DNA of 64,000 nucleotides from Acetivibrio sp. MSJd-27 (GCF_018918095.1 NZ_JAHLPV010000003.1:1-64000), one strand, 5' to 3'. Positions 17,070 to 25,094 are shown, numbered from the stretch's first letter. Translations and numbers: made by a program. Notes: generated by a model not told the origin, from the sequence alone.

Positions 17070-17870
17070 TTACAGTCTGACCAGAATGTCTTCCACTTTT
17101 TTTAATTTTCCCGTCCGGGTATACCCGTCTTTGAAAGCAAAGGGATTTCCGTCCATATCAATACTTTTGGCATGCTTTGCTGCGTCTATCCTTCGGTAGC
17201 GGATCTCCACATCAACCGGTCCGGGAATGTCAAAGCATTTCATTTCAGCCAGCCTTTTGACCGCGTTCTGAACCCCTGCAAAAATCTCCTTGACCACCGT
17301 CTTGGGATGCTTGGAAACAATCCGGGTGTAGGCGAAGGACTGCTTGGTCTCGACCGTTTCGATCCAGGGCAAAATGCTTTTTGCTTCCGCCACTCCCTTG
17401 TCATCGCTGGAAACAAAAATAACAGGTACCCCATAAGCTCCCGCCACAGCGGCATCCAAACCAATTTCGCCCAATTCCATCCCATTCACCTTGATATACT
17501 GATAGGCAACACTGGAATAAGTATGGGCGAGAACCGCGTTCTCCGCGGAAGCCCTTGCATGGTATCCGATCAGCACAACGCCGGCAAAACTGTTGTCCAG
17601 TATGGGGTAACGGGTGTCCACGGTGGCTCCTATTCCGATTTTACACCTCTCGTCCAGCAGATCATAATCCAAACTGCAGCCTCTTCCATGGTTGTCCCAG
17701 ACAATCACTTCCTCCGCACCGCAGGCAAACAGGGCTCGGGCGGCAGCGTCCGCTTCCCGTGTTGCCTGTTTTCTCACCGAAGCGATATTAAAGGAATCCT
17801 CCACTCCCCCGCCGAAGGGACCGTAAGCGCAAGCGATTCCTTCCATGTCAACCGCAACAACAAATTTCAT
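17070..17870 (-). CDS. M55-family D-aminopeptidase (DppA-like)
   Basis: 266 residues, close to DppA. Zinc ligands known from DppA can be placed: Asp8 and Glu10 (VDMEG), His61 (DNHGRG), His104 (GYHAR) and a Glu near 132-135; His116 (LAHT) fits the catalytic position. The family releases N-terminal D-amino acids from short peptides, such as cell-wall-derived D-Ala peptides, in the cytosol. DNHG replaces the commoner DSHG. GGAG is ten bases before the ATG. It stands alone, divergent from a lipoprotein gene; no dipeptide ABC transporter is next to it. Confidence 0.9.
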   Translation of the reverse strand: MKFVVAVDMEGIACAYGPFGGGVEDSFNIASVRKQATREADAAARALFACGAEEVIVWDNHGRGCSLDYDLLDERCKIGIGATVDTRYPILDNSFAGVVLIGYHARASAENAVLAHTYSSVAYQYIKVNGMELGEIGLDAAVAGAYGVPVIFVSSDDKGVAEAKSILPWIETVETKQSFAYTRIVSKHPKTVVKEIFAGVQNAVKRLAEMKCFDIPGPVDVEIRYRRIDAAKHAKSIDMDGNPFAFKDGYTRTGKLKKVEDILVRL

Positions 17871-17948
17871 ATTCCTGTCACTCCTTCTTTTTCCGTATGC
17901 AACACATATTTCTTAAGGCGTCTTTTGCAAACAAAAGCATTTTATCTT

Positions 17949-17977
17949 GTTATAGCACACTGTTTCGAAAATTTCAA
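17949..17977 (-). promoter_or_regulatory. Promoter of the M55 peptidase gene
   Basis: On the minus strand TTGAAA, 17-base spacer, TATAAC, about 80 bases before the start codon. Confidence 0.6.
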
Positions 17978-18135
17978 TGGATTCCAAAACTTTTATACAA
18001 TAGTCCAAAAACACAATCGTTTTTTCCTATTTTCAAACAAAAATTTCCAAAAAAGTATTGTGAAAATCAGAAAACAATGTTAAACTATACTCAGGTAGAT
18101 TCATTCACTCTCCCATTTGGAAAGGAAGTGTCTTT

Positions 18136-19206
18136 ATGTTTCGGAAAACAAGCGTATTTCTTGCCGTTGCTGTGTTTCTGGCCTTCCTCGGAGGATGCCC
18201 ATCCGGCGACGAGCCTTACCGAGAACTCTGCGAACTGCTGCTGCGGAAGGACGGAACCTATCATTTTCTTGGTTCTGTCACCGGAATGACTCCGGAGCAG
18301 GTCATGCAGGCGGCCGGCTTATCTGAAAATGAAATCTTTCGCGATGATTCTTCCACCAGAATACGAAAAAATGAGCTTCTGCATGTTATGGGGATTGAGT
18401 TCATGACAATCTGGAACTTTGACGGCGAGGTTATGACAGAGGGTTTGCTGGCCGCTACGTTTCAGGACAGGAGAGCATATGAATCCGCGCTTTCGGTAAT
18501 CGCCGGCTTTGCCGCGCAATGCCTGCCCAAACCGGACTATGGATCGATAGAAAATCTGCTTGCCGCACAATGGCAGGAGGGTTGGGAGCCGGATGCACCC
18601 CAGTGGAAGGATTATTCCAGGGATACAGGCTATCTCCAGATCTGTGCTGCCGATCCGGAAAAAAACCGCTTTTTCCAAGAGTCCGGACAGTACAGAATTT
18701 TGATAAAATACAGCTCATCGGTCTATTCGGTGTTAAATCCAGCTCCCTATATCCAGCCTTCCCTGTGGGCGACGCTGGCACACCCGGACGGCACTTACCG
18801 TTTTCGAGGTACAAAGGCCGGCATGACGCCTGAAGAAATTCTCCAGCTGGAAAAAGCAGAGCGGGACAATGTGGATATAACCCTTTGGCTGCGATTCCCC
18901 AAAATCTATTTCTCGGATATCGGCATTGCTTTGAGCCCCTTCTATTACTTTGATGAAAATGATAAGCTGTCCCAGGGCAGCTATGTGATTTCTCCCATCA
19001 TGAAAGAGGAGTATGATACGATCGAAACAAAAATCAAACGTTATCTGGAAAAGAACACCTTTGATTTGCCCGCACCAACTGATTTTTTCTATGTGCCGAA
19101 GCTCTATCCAAAAAAACCCATCCGCAGACGGGAAAATCCCGCCCCGGATGGAAGCACCCTGCATTTAGACAGCTATGGCATCATGCAGGTAAGCGTCAAC
19201 TATTGA
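18136..19206 (+). CDS. Lipoprotein with an internally duplicated module
   Basis: 356 residues. A lipoprotein signal peptide ends in FLGGC, with Cys21 as the lipidation site. Two copies of one short module are visible: DGTYHFLGSVTGMTPEQVMQ (39-58) and DGTYRFRGTKAGMTPEEILQ (218-237), each opening a half of about 170 residues; the halves share layout but little other identity. No family recognised. AAAGGAAG lies about eight bases before the ATG. A soluble extracellular role, perhaps binding, is a guess. Monocistronic, ended by the hairpin at 19412. Confidence 0.75.
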   Translation: MFRKTSVFLAVAVFLAFLGGCPSGDEPYRELCELLLRKDGTYHFLGSVTGMTPEQVMQAAGLSENEIFRDDSSTRIRKNELLHVMGIEFMTIWNFDGEVMTEGLLAATFQDRRAYESALSVIAGFAAQCLPKPDYGSIENLLAAQWQEGWEPDAPQWKDYSRDTGYLQICAADPEKNRFFQESGQYRILIKYSSSVYSVLNPAPYIQPSLWATLAHPDGTYRFRGTKAGMTPEEILQLEKAERDNVDITLWLRFPKIYFSDIGIALSPFYYFDENDKLSQGSYVISPIMKEEYDTIETKIKRYLEKNTFDLPAPTDFFYVPKLYPKKPIRRRENPAPDGSTLHLDSYGIMQVSVNY

Positions 19207-19334
19207 GCGTTTACCGCACATATACCCCCCTGTCCCACTACTACAGAAACGTTCTGCGCTGCCCTGTCTCTTATCCCGCCTCCCTAAAAAGCAAGCGTGG
19301 AATTTGTCAGATAGTAAAAAAGTTTTTCATTCTG

Positions 19335-19400
19335 AAAAACGCAGCCGCGCTTCGCACGCTGTTTTTTGAAACATGCAATTGCGCACAATTGCGCGCAATT
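19335..19400. repeat. Degenerate intergenic repeat, copy B
   Basis: Shares CTGTTTTTTGAA and a following CAA-GCGC-rich block with copy A near 3362-3470. It also contains alternating AATTGCGC units. No gene is seen in 19207-19411. Confidence 0.3.
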
Positions 19401-19411
19401 TCCTATGTTAT

Positions 19412-19447
19412 AAAAAATCGTCATGGAATGAACCATGACGATTTTTT
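19412..19447. terminator. Terminator between lipoprotein and DUF975 genes
   Basis: AAAAAATCGTCATGG, six-base loop, CCATGACGATTTTTT; perfect stem with A and T runs, usable by both converging genes. Confidence 0.9.
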
Positions 19448-19482
19448 CTTCCTATCTTTTCCCTTTTTAAGCCTTTTGTATC

Positions 19483-20244
19483 TTACCCCTCCGAAGTGTC
19501 CCGAGGAAGCTGCCCCTCTCCGTCTCCCGACGGCGTCAATGACCTCTCCCTCTCCTCAGCGATAAGGTGATTGTAAAACGTACACTCCGCAACGTACATA
19601 TACGGCACGACAAAAAGTACGCCAATCCCACAGGTCACCATACTCAACAGGATCCATCCAAAAAAGCTCAGCTGCAGGAGAATCAGCTTTAATTTATTTC
19701 CTTTCATGAGCCTCCAGGCAGTTGTGTAGAGCTTTCCTGCGCGGATTTCGGGATTGTCAATGATAAGATAAAGCATTGGCATAAACCCTGCAAGCAGAAC
19801 GGAAATGCCGAACAGAACGCCTGCTATCGGAACAAGCAGTCCGTAAGCCAGCGCTGCGGTGCCGTTCTCCGCCATATACTCGGAAAACCAAAGCATTCCG
19901 CTGTTCATCAGATAGCCAAGTACATTGACCGGTATGTAATACAAGAGCGCTTTCAGATAGTAGTTCGACGCGTCAAAAATACATCCAACGGTCGGAACGT
20001 CGTCCCGGCTGTAGCGCAGCATTCCCAGCCGCAGTCCGAGATCCAGAAAGCTCTCCAGAAAAATCAGAAGAATCATTGTGATGATCCGCGCAGCTTTTGC
20101 CTCCGCCAGATAGATTTGCAGGCCATAAACAACGCCGTTAAACAGTGCGTAAAACAAAGTCAGTATGACAGCAGTTGTCCAGCGGCCGCCTAGCATATCC
20201 AAGCTTTGACTTTTTATCTCCCCAATAGAAGGTTTTATTTTCAT
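19483..20244 (-). CDS. DUF975-family membrane protein
   Basis: 253 residues with about six hydrophobic segments. The typical DUF975 end is visible: SWRLMKG-type 'TAWRLMKGNKLKLILLQLSF' followed by FFGWILLSMVTCGIGVLFVVPY and CTFYNHL. Family function is unknown. GGGGAAA precedes the ATG. A polar tail of about 20 residues follows the last membrane segment. The 104-bp tandem repeat occupies its promoter region. Confidence 0.85.
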   Translation of the reverse strand: MKIKPSIGEIKSQSLDMLGGRWTTAVILTLFYALFNGVVYGLQIYLAEAKAARIITMILLIFLESFLDLGLRLGMLRYSRDDVPTVGCIFDASNYYLKALLYYIPVNVLGYLMNSGMLWFSEYMAENGTAALAYGLLVPIAGVLFGISVLLAGFMPMLYLIIDNPEIRAGKLYTTAWRLMKGNKLKLILLQLSFFGWILLSMVTCGIGVLFVVPYMYVAECTFYNHLIAEERERSLTPSGDGEGQLPRDTSEG

Positions 20245-20286
20245 TCGGTTTCCCCACCCGTTCTATATTGTCAATGTTGTCATTAT

Positions 20287-20494
20287 ATCGCAACAACGCA
20301 GGCGGCTGTTCGTCGCCGTAGTATTGCGGTTCAATCGTTCTCCAAACGTCTTGGCATTTTTAATGCCTTAGAGGTTTGTGAGGTTATTATACCACAACAA
20401 CGAAGGCGGCGGAATGTCGCCGTAGTATTGCGGTTCAATCGTTCTCCAAACGTCTTGGCATTTTTAATGCCTTAGAGGTTTGTGAGGTTATTAT
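20287..20494. repeat. Tandem 104-bp intergenic repeat, two copies
   Basis: Copies at 20287-20390 and 20391-20494 are identical over about the last 75 bases (from GTCGCCGTAGTATTGCGG to GAGGTTATTATA). The first 30 bases vary, yet both keep a GGCG...CGCC stem with a changed loop. Each unit also has a GGCATttttaATGCC hairpin and, on the minus strand, a TATAAT box at its edge. The second copy ends two bases before the stop codon of the SLH gene. No convincing reading frame. See findings. Confidence 0.85.
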
Positions 20495-20495
20495 A

Positions 20496-21092
20496 TCATG
20501 TTTGAGGGATTTTTGCAAACACGGTATTGTATACAAGCATCGCCACTGTGCCCCGGGAAGCGGTTTCCCCTATCTTCCCCTTCGCGCGGATGGTCATATT
20601 GATTCTCTCCGCCTGCTCCAGATATAAATTCGGATAGGCATCCGGCACTTTTTTGATATCCTCACCATACCCCAACGCACACACCAGCATTTTCACAGAC
20701 TGCTCATAGAGCACGTCCCCGTCCGGCGCAAAAGTACCGTCCCCATTGCCGTCGACAACGCCCACGGACTTGGCCACGGCAATGTATCCGTTGGCCCAAT
20801 GGGTGACCGGCACATCTGAAAAACCCGTATTCCACTGTGCGGAAGCCTTTGCAGCCTGCTCCATACCCATGCAGCGCACCGTGATAGCCGCTATCTCCGC
20901 CCGGGTAATAGGGTCGTCGGGACGAAAGGTGTGATCGTCATAGCCTTGCATCAGCCCTAGGTTGTGAAGGACAGCCGCAGCTTCATACAGGTAGCTTGAC
21001 GGATCCATATCCGTAAACAGTCTCTCCTCCGCCCGGGCGCCCCAGGGCAGACAGAGCAAAAGACACAATAGGAATGCAGTAAACCGTTTCAT
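20496..21092 (-). CDS. Small secreted SLH-domain protein
   Basis: 198 residues. A signal peptide (about 1-21, LLCLPWGARA) is followed by two to three S-layer homology units: LFTDMDPSSYLYEAAAVLHNLGLMQGYDDHTFRPDDPITRAEIAAI, then FSDVPVTHWANGYIAVAKSVGVVDGNGDGTFAPDGDV and a weaker third. Nothing else is attached, so it is an SLH-only protein that could bind secondary cell-wall polymer. The start is the Met with GGAG-containing GGAAGGAGCGGAG upstream, six codons inside a longer frame. Confidence 0.88.
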   Translation of the reverse strand: MKRFTAFLLCLLLCLPWGARAEERLFTDMDPSSYLYEAAAVLHNLGLMQGYDDHTFRPDDPITRAEIAAITVRCMGMEQAAKASAQWNTGFSDVPVTHWANGYIAVAKSVGVVDGNGDGTFAPDGDVLYEQSVKMLVCALGYGEDIKKVPDAYPNLYLEQAERINMTIRAKGKIGETASRGTVAMLVYNTVFAKIPQT

Positions 21093-21127
21093 TTTCTCCG
21101 CTCCTTCCATTTTTCTGCTTTGTCCAC

Positions 21128-21156
21128 ATCATAGCACATCCCTGCTCATTTTACAA
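21128..21156 (-). promoter_or_regulatory. Promoter of the small SLH gene
   Basis: On the minus strand TTGTAA, 17-base spacer, TATGAT, about 35 bases before the start codon. Confidence 0.6.
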
Positions 21157-21218
21157 GAAGACGGATTCTTCCACTGTCCGGGAAGCATCAGCCGTATCTA
21201 CTTCAGTGCGGTAATTGA

Positions 21219-21495
21219 TAAGCATTAGGGAGTCGAACGCAATATGGTTTATACAGGCAAATGTTCCGCAATTCCGTGTCAAAATGCTCGCCAATCCGTC
21301 AGGATTGCCTGCGCTTTTTCCTTGCCTTACGAAAAAATTTGCTCTGTAAAAACTCTGCGACCCTGCACGCAGAGAAATTTTCGTTTTTTCGGTGCGTAAG
21401 GGGGAAGCAAGGCTGGCGCCTTGCAAGACCGACAATTCGAAAAGGCGGGAATTTATCAAGTGCAGGGCATATTGCCTTCGACTCTCTAATGCTTA
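21219..21495. mobile_element. MITE-like element, 277 bp, with 28-bp imperfect terminal inverted repeats
   Basis: Left end TAAGCATTAGGGAGTCGAAC... and the complement of the right end TAAGCATTAGAGAGTCGAAG... match at 26 of 28 positions. If the repeat starts at AGCATTAG, a TA dinucleotide flanks both sides, as in Tc1/mariner-type insertions. Inside are small hairpins (for example GCAAGGctggcgCCTTGC) and no plausible gene. Non-autonomous; no matching transposase is present in the window. Confidence 0.65.
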
Positions 21496-21573
21496 AACGC
21501 ACAGAACAGCGTACAAAGTACATTTCCTTTGTTCTTTGCACGTAATAACTCCGGTTTCACGGCTGCTCCTGAT

Positions 21574-21619
21574 CCGTCCCTGCATGGCATCCTGTCATTT
21601 CTTGTCATGCAAGGGACGG
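21574..21619 (-). terminator. Hairpin after fabV
   Basis: CCGTCCCTGCATG pairs with CATGCAaGGGACGG (one bulged base) around a 19-base loop, 27 bases after the fabV stop. No T run on the minus strand, so strength is uncertain. Confidence 0.5.
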
Positions 21620-21645
21620 CTTATGATAGGATCGGAGCAATCAAT

Positions 21646-22824
21646 TTAAGAGAGACTGGGAATTTCCACCTCGGGATCGGTTTCCTTCTCATAATCAATC
21701 CCCTCGACGCGGAACCCGAACAGGTTAAAAAAGTCGTCCCAATAGCCTTCGATATCCGACAATTGGCCCACGTTTTCGGTTGAGACATTGTCCCAAAGCC
21801 GCGCCACCTCTTGCTGGACATCCTCCCGCATCTCCCAGTCGTCGGGGCGCAGACGCCCCTCCTCATCCGTAAGCGGCGGCTGGGCAAACAGCTTGTCGTG
21901 AAACATGCGGTAAATCTGCTCCATACAGCCCTCGTGAATTCCCTTCTCCTTCATCACCTTGTACAGAAGGGCGATATACAGCGGCACAATAGGAATCGCC
22001 GCGCTGGACTGGGTGACCAGCGCCTTGTTGACCGAGATATACGCTTTGACGCCGTTTCCCTTTGCTTCGATTTCTTTGGAGGTTTCAAACAGATGCTTTT
22101 TCGCCATGCCGATGGAACCCTCCAGATACATGGGATGGGTCAGCTCCGGTCCAATATAGGAATAAGCGACGGTAACCGCGTTTTCCGCCAGCACACCCGC
22201 TTCGGAAAGGGCGTTCATCCAATCCATCCAATCCTCGCCGCCCATCACCTTCACAGTATCGTGAATCTCTTGCTCCGTGGCGGTGGGCACGGTGATCTCG
22301 GATATCTCATTGGTGCGCAGATCGATGGTTTTGTTGGTATATTCCTCCCCCACGGTTTTTAAGACGGAGGAATAGACGGTGCCGTCCTCCATCGCGCGGC
22401 GGGGTGCGGCCAGACTGTAAACCACCACATCAACCTTTCCCATATCCTTCTGAATGAGGTTGATCACCTGCTGTTTGATCTCCTTGGAGAATGCATCCCC
22501 GTTGACGGTTTTCGCGTAAAGCCCGTCCTCTTTGGCGCAGGCTTCAAAGGCGGCGGTGTTATACCAGCCGGCGGTTGCCGTGCGCTTGCCGGAAGCCGGC
22601 TTGTCAAAGATAACACCGATGGTTGCGGCATTGCAGCTGTATGCCAGCGCAATCCGGGAAGCCAAGCCGTAGCCCATAGAAGCGCCGATGATCAGCGCAT
22701 TCTTCACCTCTTTGCATTTGGGCATAGCCTTGGTATATTCGATTTGATTTTTCACGTTCTGACGGCATCCCTCCGGATGTGCCGTGGTGCAGATAAACCC
22801 TCTTGTTTTTGGCTGAATGATCAT
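21646..22824 (-). CDS. fabV: Enoyl-ACP / trans-2-enoyl-CoA reductase, FabV family
   Basis: 392 residues, the normal FabV/TER length. N-terminal RGFICTTAHPEGC is diagnostic. The cofactor loop reads GASMGYGLASR (48-57) where GSSTGYGLASR is usual. The catalytic pair Tyr233-x8-Lys242 is present (YLEGSIGMAKK). FabV reduces enoyl-ACP in fatty-acid synthesis; the closely related TER reduces crotonyl-CoA in butyrate formation. Sequence alone does not separate them here. It is monocistronic with its own promoter and a downstream hairpin. Confidence 0.93.
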   Translation of the reverse strand: MIIQPKTRGFICTTAHPEGCRQNVKNQIEYTKAMPKCKEVKNALIIGASMGYGLASRIALAYSCNAATIGVIFDKPASGKRTATAGWYNTAAFEACAKEDGLYAKTVNGDAFSKEIKQQVINLIQKDMGKVDVVVYSLAAPRRAMEDGTVYSSVLKTVGEEYTNKTIDLRTNEISEITVPTATEQEIHDTVKVMGGEDWMDWMNALSEAGVLAENAVTVAYSYIGPELTHPMYLEGSIGMAKKHLFETSKEIEAKGNGVKAYISVNKALVTQSSAAIPIVPLYIALLYKVMKEKGIHEGCMEQIYRMFHDKLFAQPPLTDEEGRLRPDDWEMREDVQQEVARLWDNVSTENVGQLSDIEGYWDDFFNLFGFRVEGIDYEKETDPEVEIPSLS

Positions 22825-22862
22825 GACATGTCACCTTTCGATACCATTTTTTTGTTTCATTT

Positions 22863-22891
22863 ATTTTATCACAAAAATTCCTGCAAAACAA
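22863..22891 (-). promoter_or_regulatory. Promoter of fabV
   Basis: On the minus strand TTGTTT, 17-base spacer, TAAAAT, about 40 bases before the start codon. The -35 box is weak. Confidence 0.5.
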
Positions 22892-22929
22892 GAGATAATC
22901 TATGTTTCCGGATTTTTTACAAAAAGAGG

Positions 22930-22960
22930 ATCGATCGATTTGCCTTCAAAATCGATCGAT
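22930..22960. other. 12-bp inverted repeat upstream of fabV
   Basis: ATCGATCGATTT, seven-base loop, AAATCGATCGAT, about 40 bases upstream of the fabV -35 box. It could be an operator or a terminator for incoming minus-strand transcripts; nothing decides. Next to it is a pure-purine tract (22964-23010, GGAAAGGAAAGTAAAG-like units). Confidence 0.5.
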
Positions 22961-23007
22961 TTTGAAACAAAGGAAAGGAAAGTAAAGTAAAGGAGAGGAA
23001 AGAAAAA

Positions 23008-23042
23008 GAGAGAGCGGTCTTTTCCGACCGCCGTCCCTCTCT
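23008..23042 (-). terminator. Hairpin after the XRE regulator gene
   Basis: GCGGTC, six-base loop, GACCGC, extended by AGAGAG/CTCTCT outer arms across a small internal loop. No T run follows on the minus strand, only a pyrimidine-rich tract. Confidence 0.5.
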
Positions 23043-23075
23043 CGTTCGTCGCTGTATCATCGCTTTGTTCTTTTT

Positions 23076-23318
23076 CTATTTGATTTCCTGCTCTAACGCA
23101 TCAAACTCCGGTGTGCTGAAAAACTCTCCCAAAGTGATTTCCAATCCGTCACATAATTCTTTGATTGTCAAGATTTTAGGATTTAAGCTTTTTCCGTAAA
23201 GAATATTTTTCAAAGAGGATGGCGGAATCGCTGAAAGATTTGCCAAATGGTTAATTGTATAGCCCTTCTCATTGCATAGCTGTAAAATTCTATTGCGCAC
23301 TGCTGTAATCGTGTCCAT
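23076..23318 (-). CDS. XRE-family helix-turn-helix regulator
   Basis: 80 residues, a bare Cro/C1-type domain: RNRILQLCNEKGYTINHLANLSAIPPSSLKNILYG followed by NPKILTIKELCDGLEITLGEFF, the common pattern of SinR/Xre-like single-domain repressors. The ATG is chosen because AAGGAG lies eight bases upstream; a GTG three codons earlier would touch that site. It is divergent from a 110-residue unknown protein across an operator with three 9-bp sites, so it probably represses both genes. Confidence 0.9.
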   Translation of the reverse strand: MDTITAVRNRILQLCNEKGYTINHLANLSAIPPSSLKNILYGKSLNPKILTIKELCDGLEITLGEFFSTPEFDALEQEIK

Positions 23319-23365
23319 ATATTTCACTCCTTTTTTCTTTATGATAAGTAAAAAAGGTTGAAATT

Positions 23366-23406
23366 ATAGGCTATGCATGCTACTATATAGACTATATATA
23401 GCCTAT
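23366..23406. promoter_or_regulatory. Three-site operator in the XRE divergent promoter
   Basis: ATAGGCTAT (23366-23374), ATAGACTAT (23387-23395) and ATAGCCTAT (23398-23406). The first and third are exact inverses; spacings of 21 and 11 bases place all three on one DNA face. It covers the region where promoters of both genes must lie. Confidence 0.75.
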
Positions 23407-23423
23407 TTTAGGAGGAATATACA

Positions 23424-23756
23424 ATGTACCAAAAAATTCTGTTTATCACAAAAAAATCTTTGCATCCGGAGGAAGCCAAAAAGATAGTCGATTCTGTGAT
23501 AGAAGAAGGCTTCAACTATTTTATCTGCTATGCGAAAACCTGGACGGATATCTATATTATCCAAGCCTTAAAACAATATACCGGTGTTATTATCGAATTG
23601 GTTTGCTCGGATAAAAATTTGAAATTATCCCCAGACCTTCAGCAAATGTTATACAAAGGCTGCAATGAATTTTGCCTGATTGAAAATATTGCCCGAAACG
23701 AATTTGAACAATTGCGTTATTTAATAACAAGAGTGGACAGGGTTTATAAAATATAG
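23424..23756 (+). CDS. Unknown 110-residue cytosolic protein paired with the XRE regulator
   Basis: MYQKILFITKKSLHPEEAKKIVDSVIEEGF begins an alternating beta-alpha pattern (FNYFICYAKTWTDIYIIQALKQY, GVIIELVCSDKNL, CNEFCLIENIARNEFEQLRYLI), suggesting a small Rossmann-like or response-regulator-like fold. No membrane segment and no motif I recognise. AGGAGGAAT precedes the ATG. Divergent from the XRE gene over a shared operator. Toxin-antitoxin or stress-control roles are conceivable but unsupported. Confidence 0.75.
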   Translation: MYQKILFITKKSLHPEEAKKIVDSVIEEGFNYFICYAKTWTDIYIIQALKQYTGVIIELVCSDKNLKLSPDLQQMLYKGCNEFCLIENIARNEFEQLRYLITRVDRVYKI

Positions 23757-23825
23757 AGAAAGAAGAATTCAGGAGAACGAATTTTATCCTTACGAAGGAC
23801 AGAGAGCAAAAAAGAGTACAAAAAA

Positions 23826-23847
23826 GGGCGTGCCGCAATGCACGCCC
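23826..23847 (-). terminator. Terminator of ddh
   Basis: GGGCGTGC, six-base loop, GCACGCCC, followed on the minus strand by a T-rich run, 18 bases after the ddh stop. Confidence 0.88.
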
Positions 23848-23864
23848 GATAAGGTCCTGTTCTA

Positions 23865-24857
23865 TTACAGAAGCTCTTTTCTCAGTTCCTCGCCGGATTT
23901 GGGAGAAAGATAGCTAAGCGGAATATCAAAAACGGAGAAGCCTCCGCTTTTCCCTTCCTTGGAGAGGCGGTAAGCCGCTCTCGCATATGCCACCAGCACA
24001 CTGGAGGTAAACTCGGGGTTGCTGTCCAGCTTCAGGGAGAATTCCATCAGATGGTTATGTTCCATGTCCGCGCCGGTTTTCCCGCTGCGGATCACAAAAC
24101 CGCCGTGAGGCATCTTGCTGTGATTCTTTCTAAGCTCCTCCTCGCTGATGAAATATACCTTGGTGTCATAATCCGCAAAATAGTTGGGCATTTCCTTGAT
24201 TTCAAACTCGATCCGCTTTTTGTCCGCGCCCTCCTCGGCAACCACATAGCACTCCCGCAGATGTTTCTGACGGGTTTCCAGATCGATATTTTTACCGCTT
24301 CTGGCGGTTTCAATAGCCTCTTTGATCGGCACGGTATACTGAATGGCATTCTTCACGCCCTTCACCCGGCGGATCGCGTCGGAGTGCCCCTGGCTGACTC
24401 CTTTGCCCCAGAAGGTATAGTCCTTTCCGTTGGGCATGCAGGCGCCGAAGAGCATGCGGGAAATGGAAAACAGTCCGGGATCCCAGCCCACCGAGATAAT
24501 TCCCACATTGCCGTTTGCTTTTCCATTTTCATCGATCTGAGAAAAATATTCCGGAATTTTGGCGTGGGTGTCAAAGCTGTCCACCGTGTTGAACAGCTTC
24601 ACCATCTCCGGCCCCTGCTGGGGCAGATCGGTTGCGGAGCCGCCGCATAGAATCAATACATCAATCTCGTCCGGAAAGTTCTTAAGATCCTCTATTTTAT
24701 ACGCTTTTGTATTGGGAATTTTCAGTTCAACCTGCTCCGGCGCGCGGCGGGTAAACACCCCTTTCAATTCCATATCGGGATTCTGGTTCAGGGCCAGATG
24801 TACCCCTCTGCCCAAGTTGCCGTAACCCACGATTCCTACTCTGATTTTATCTGACAT
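23865..24857 (-). CDS. ddh: meso-Diaminopimelate D-dehydrogenase
   Basis: 330 residues, the family length. The Rossmann start is RVGIVGYGNLGRGVHLAL; then LCGGSATDLPQQGP, NTVDSFDTHAKIP, SVGWDPGLFSISRML and FWGKGVSQGHSDAIRRVKGV, all hallmark Ddh segments contacting NADP and DAP. It makes meso-DAP directly from tetrahydrodipicolinate, a one-step lysine and peptidoglycan precursor route found in some Clostridia. AGGAGG lies upstream of the ATG. Single gene with promoter and terminator of its own. Confidence 0.96.
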   Translation of the reverse strand: MSDKIRVGIVGYGNLGRGVHLALNQNPDMELKGVFTRRAPEQVELKIPNTKAYKIEDLKNFPDEIDVLILCGGSATDLPQQGPEMVKLFNTVDSFDTHAKIPEYFSQIDENGKANGNVGIISVGWDPGLFSISRMLFGACMPNGKDYTFWGKGVSQGHSDAIRRVKGVKNAIQYTVPIKEAIETARSGKNIDLETRQKHLRECYVVAEEGADKKRIEFEIKEMPNYFADYDTKVYFISEEELRKNHSKMPHGGFVIRSGKTGADMEHNHLMEFSLKLDSNPEFTSSVLVAYARAAYRLSKEGKSGGFSVFDIPLSYLSPKSGEELRKELL

Positions 24858-24894
24858 GTAAAAAACCTCCTCTGTTTGCTCGTTCTATATTGTT

Positions 24895-24923
24895 AGTATA
24901 CTGTATTTCCAGCATTTTTGCAA
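24895..24923 (-). promoter_or_regulatory. Promoter of ddh
   Basis: On the minus strand TTGCAA, 17-base spacer, TATACT, about 40 bases before the ATG. Confidence 0.65.
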
Positions 24924-25056
24924 CAGATTTCTACTTTTCCTGCATTTCTTAATGTTTTATTTACAAATTTGTATTCATTTTGAAAGAAAAGACGTTTTTT
25001 GTGGATGAAAAATTTCATTTCCCGGATTCGTTCATAAATCATTTACAGAATTCCCC

Positions 25057-25085
25057 TTGACAAACAGCGAAAAAAGTGCTATTTT
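25057..25085 (+). promoter_or_regulatory. Sigma-A promoter of the hrcA-dnaK operon
   Basis: TTGACA, 17-base spacer, TATTTT. The CIRCE operator starts ten bases downstream, covering the expected transcription start. Confidence 0.88.
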
Positions 25086-25094
25086 AGGTCTAGA

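Noticed and set aside
20206-20475. 89-codon plus-strand frame through the 104-bp tandem repeat
   Set aside because: The duplicated part is read in different frames in the two copies, so no repeated peptide exists; no ribosome binding site.
20287-20494. CRISPR-like array
   Set aside because: Only two units; the constant part is about 75 bases and the variable part keeps a stem, unlike repeat-spacer structure. No cas gene is nearby.
21261-21545. Small genes inside the TIR-bounded element
   Set aside because: Frames on both strands overlap each other, lack ribosome binding sites and run across the element ends.
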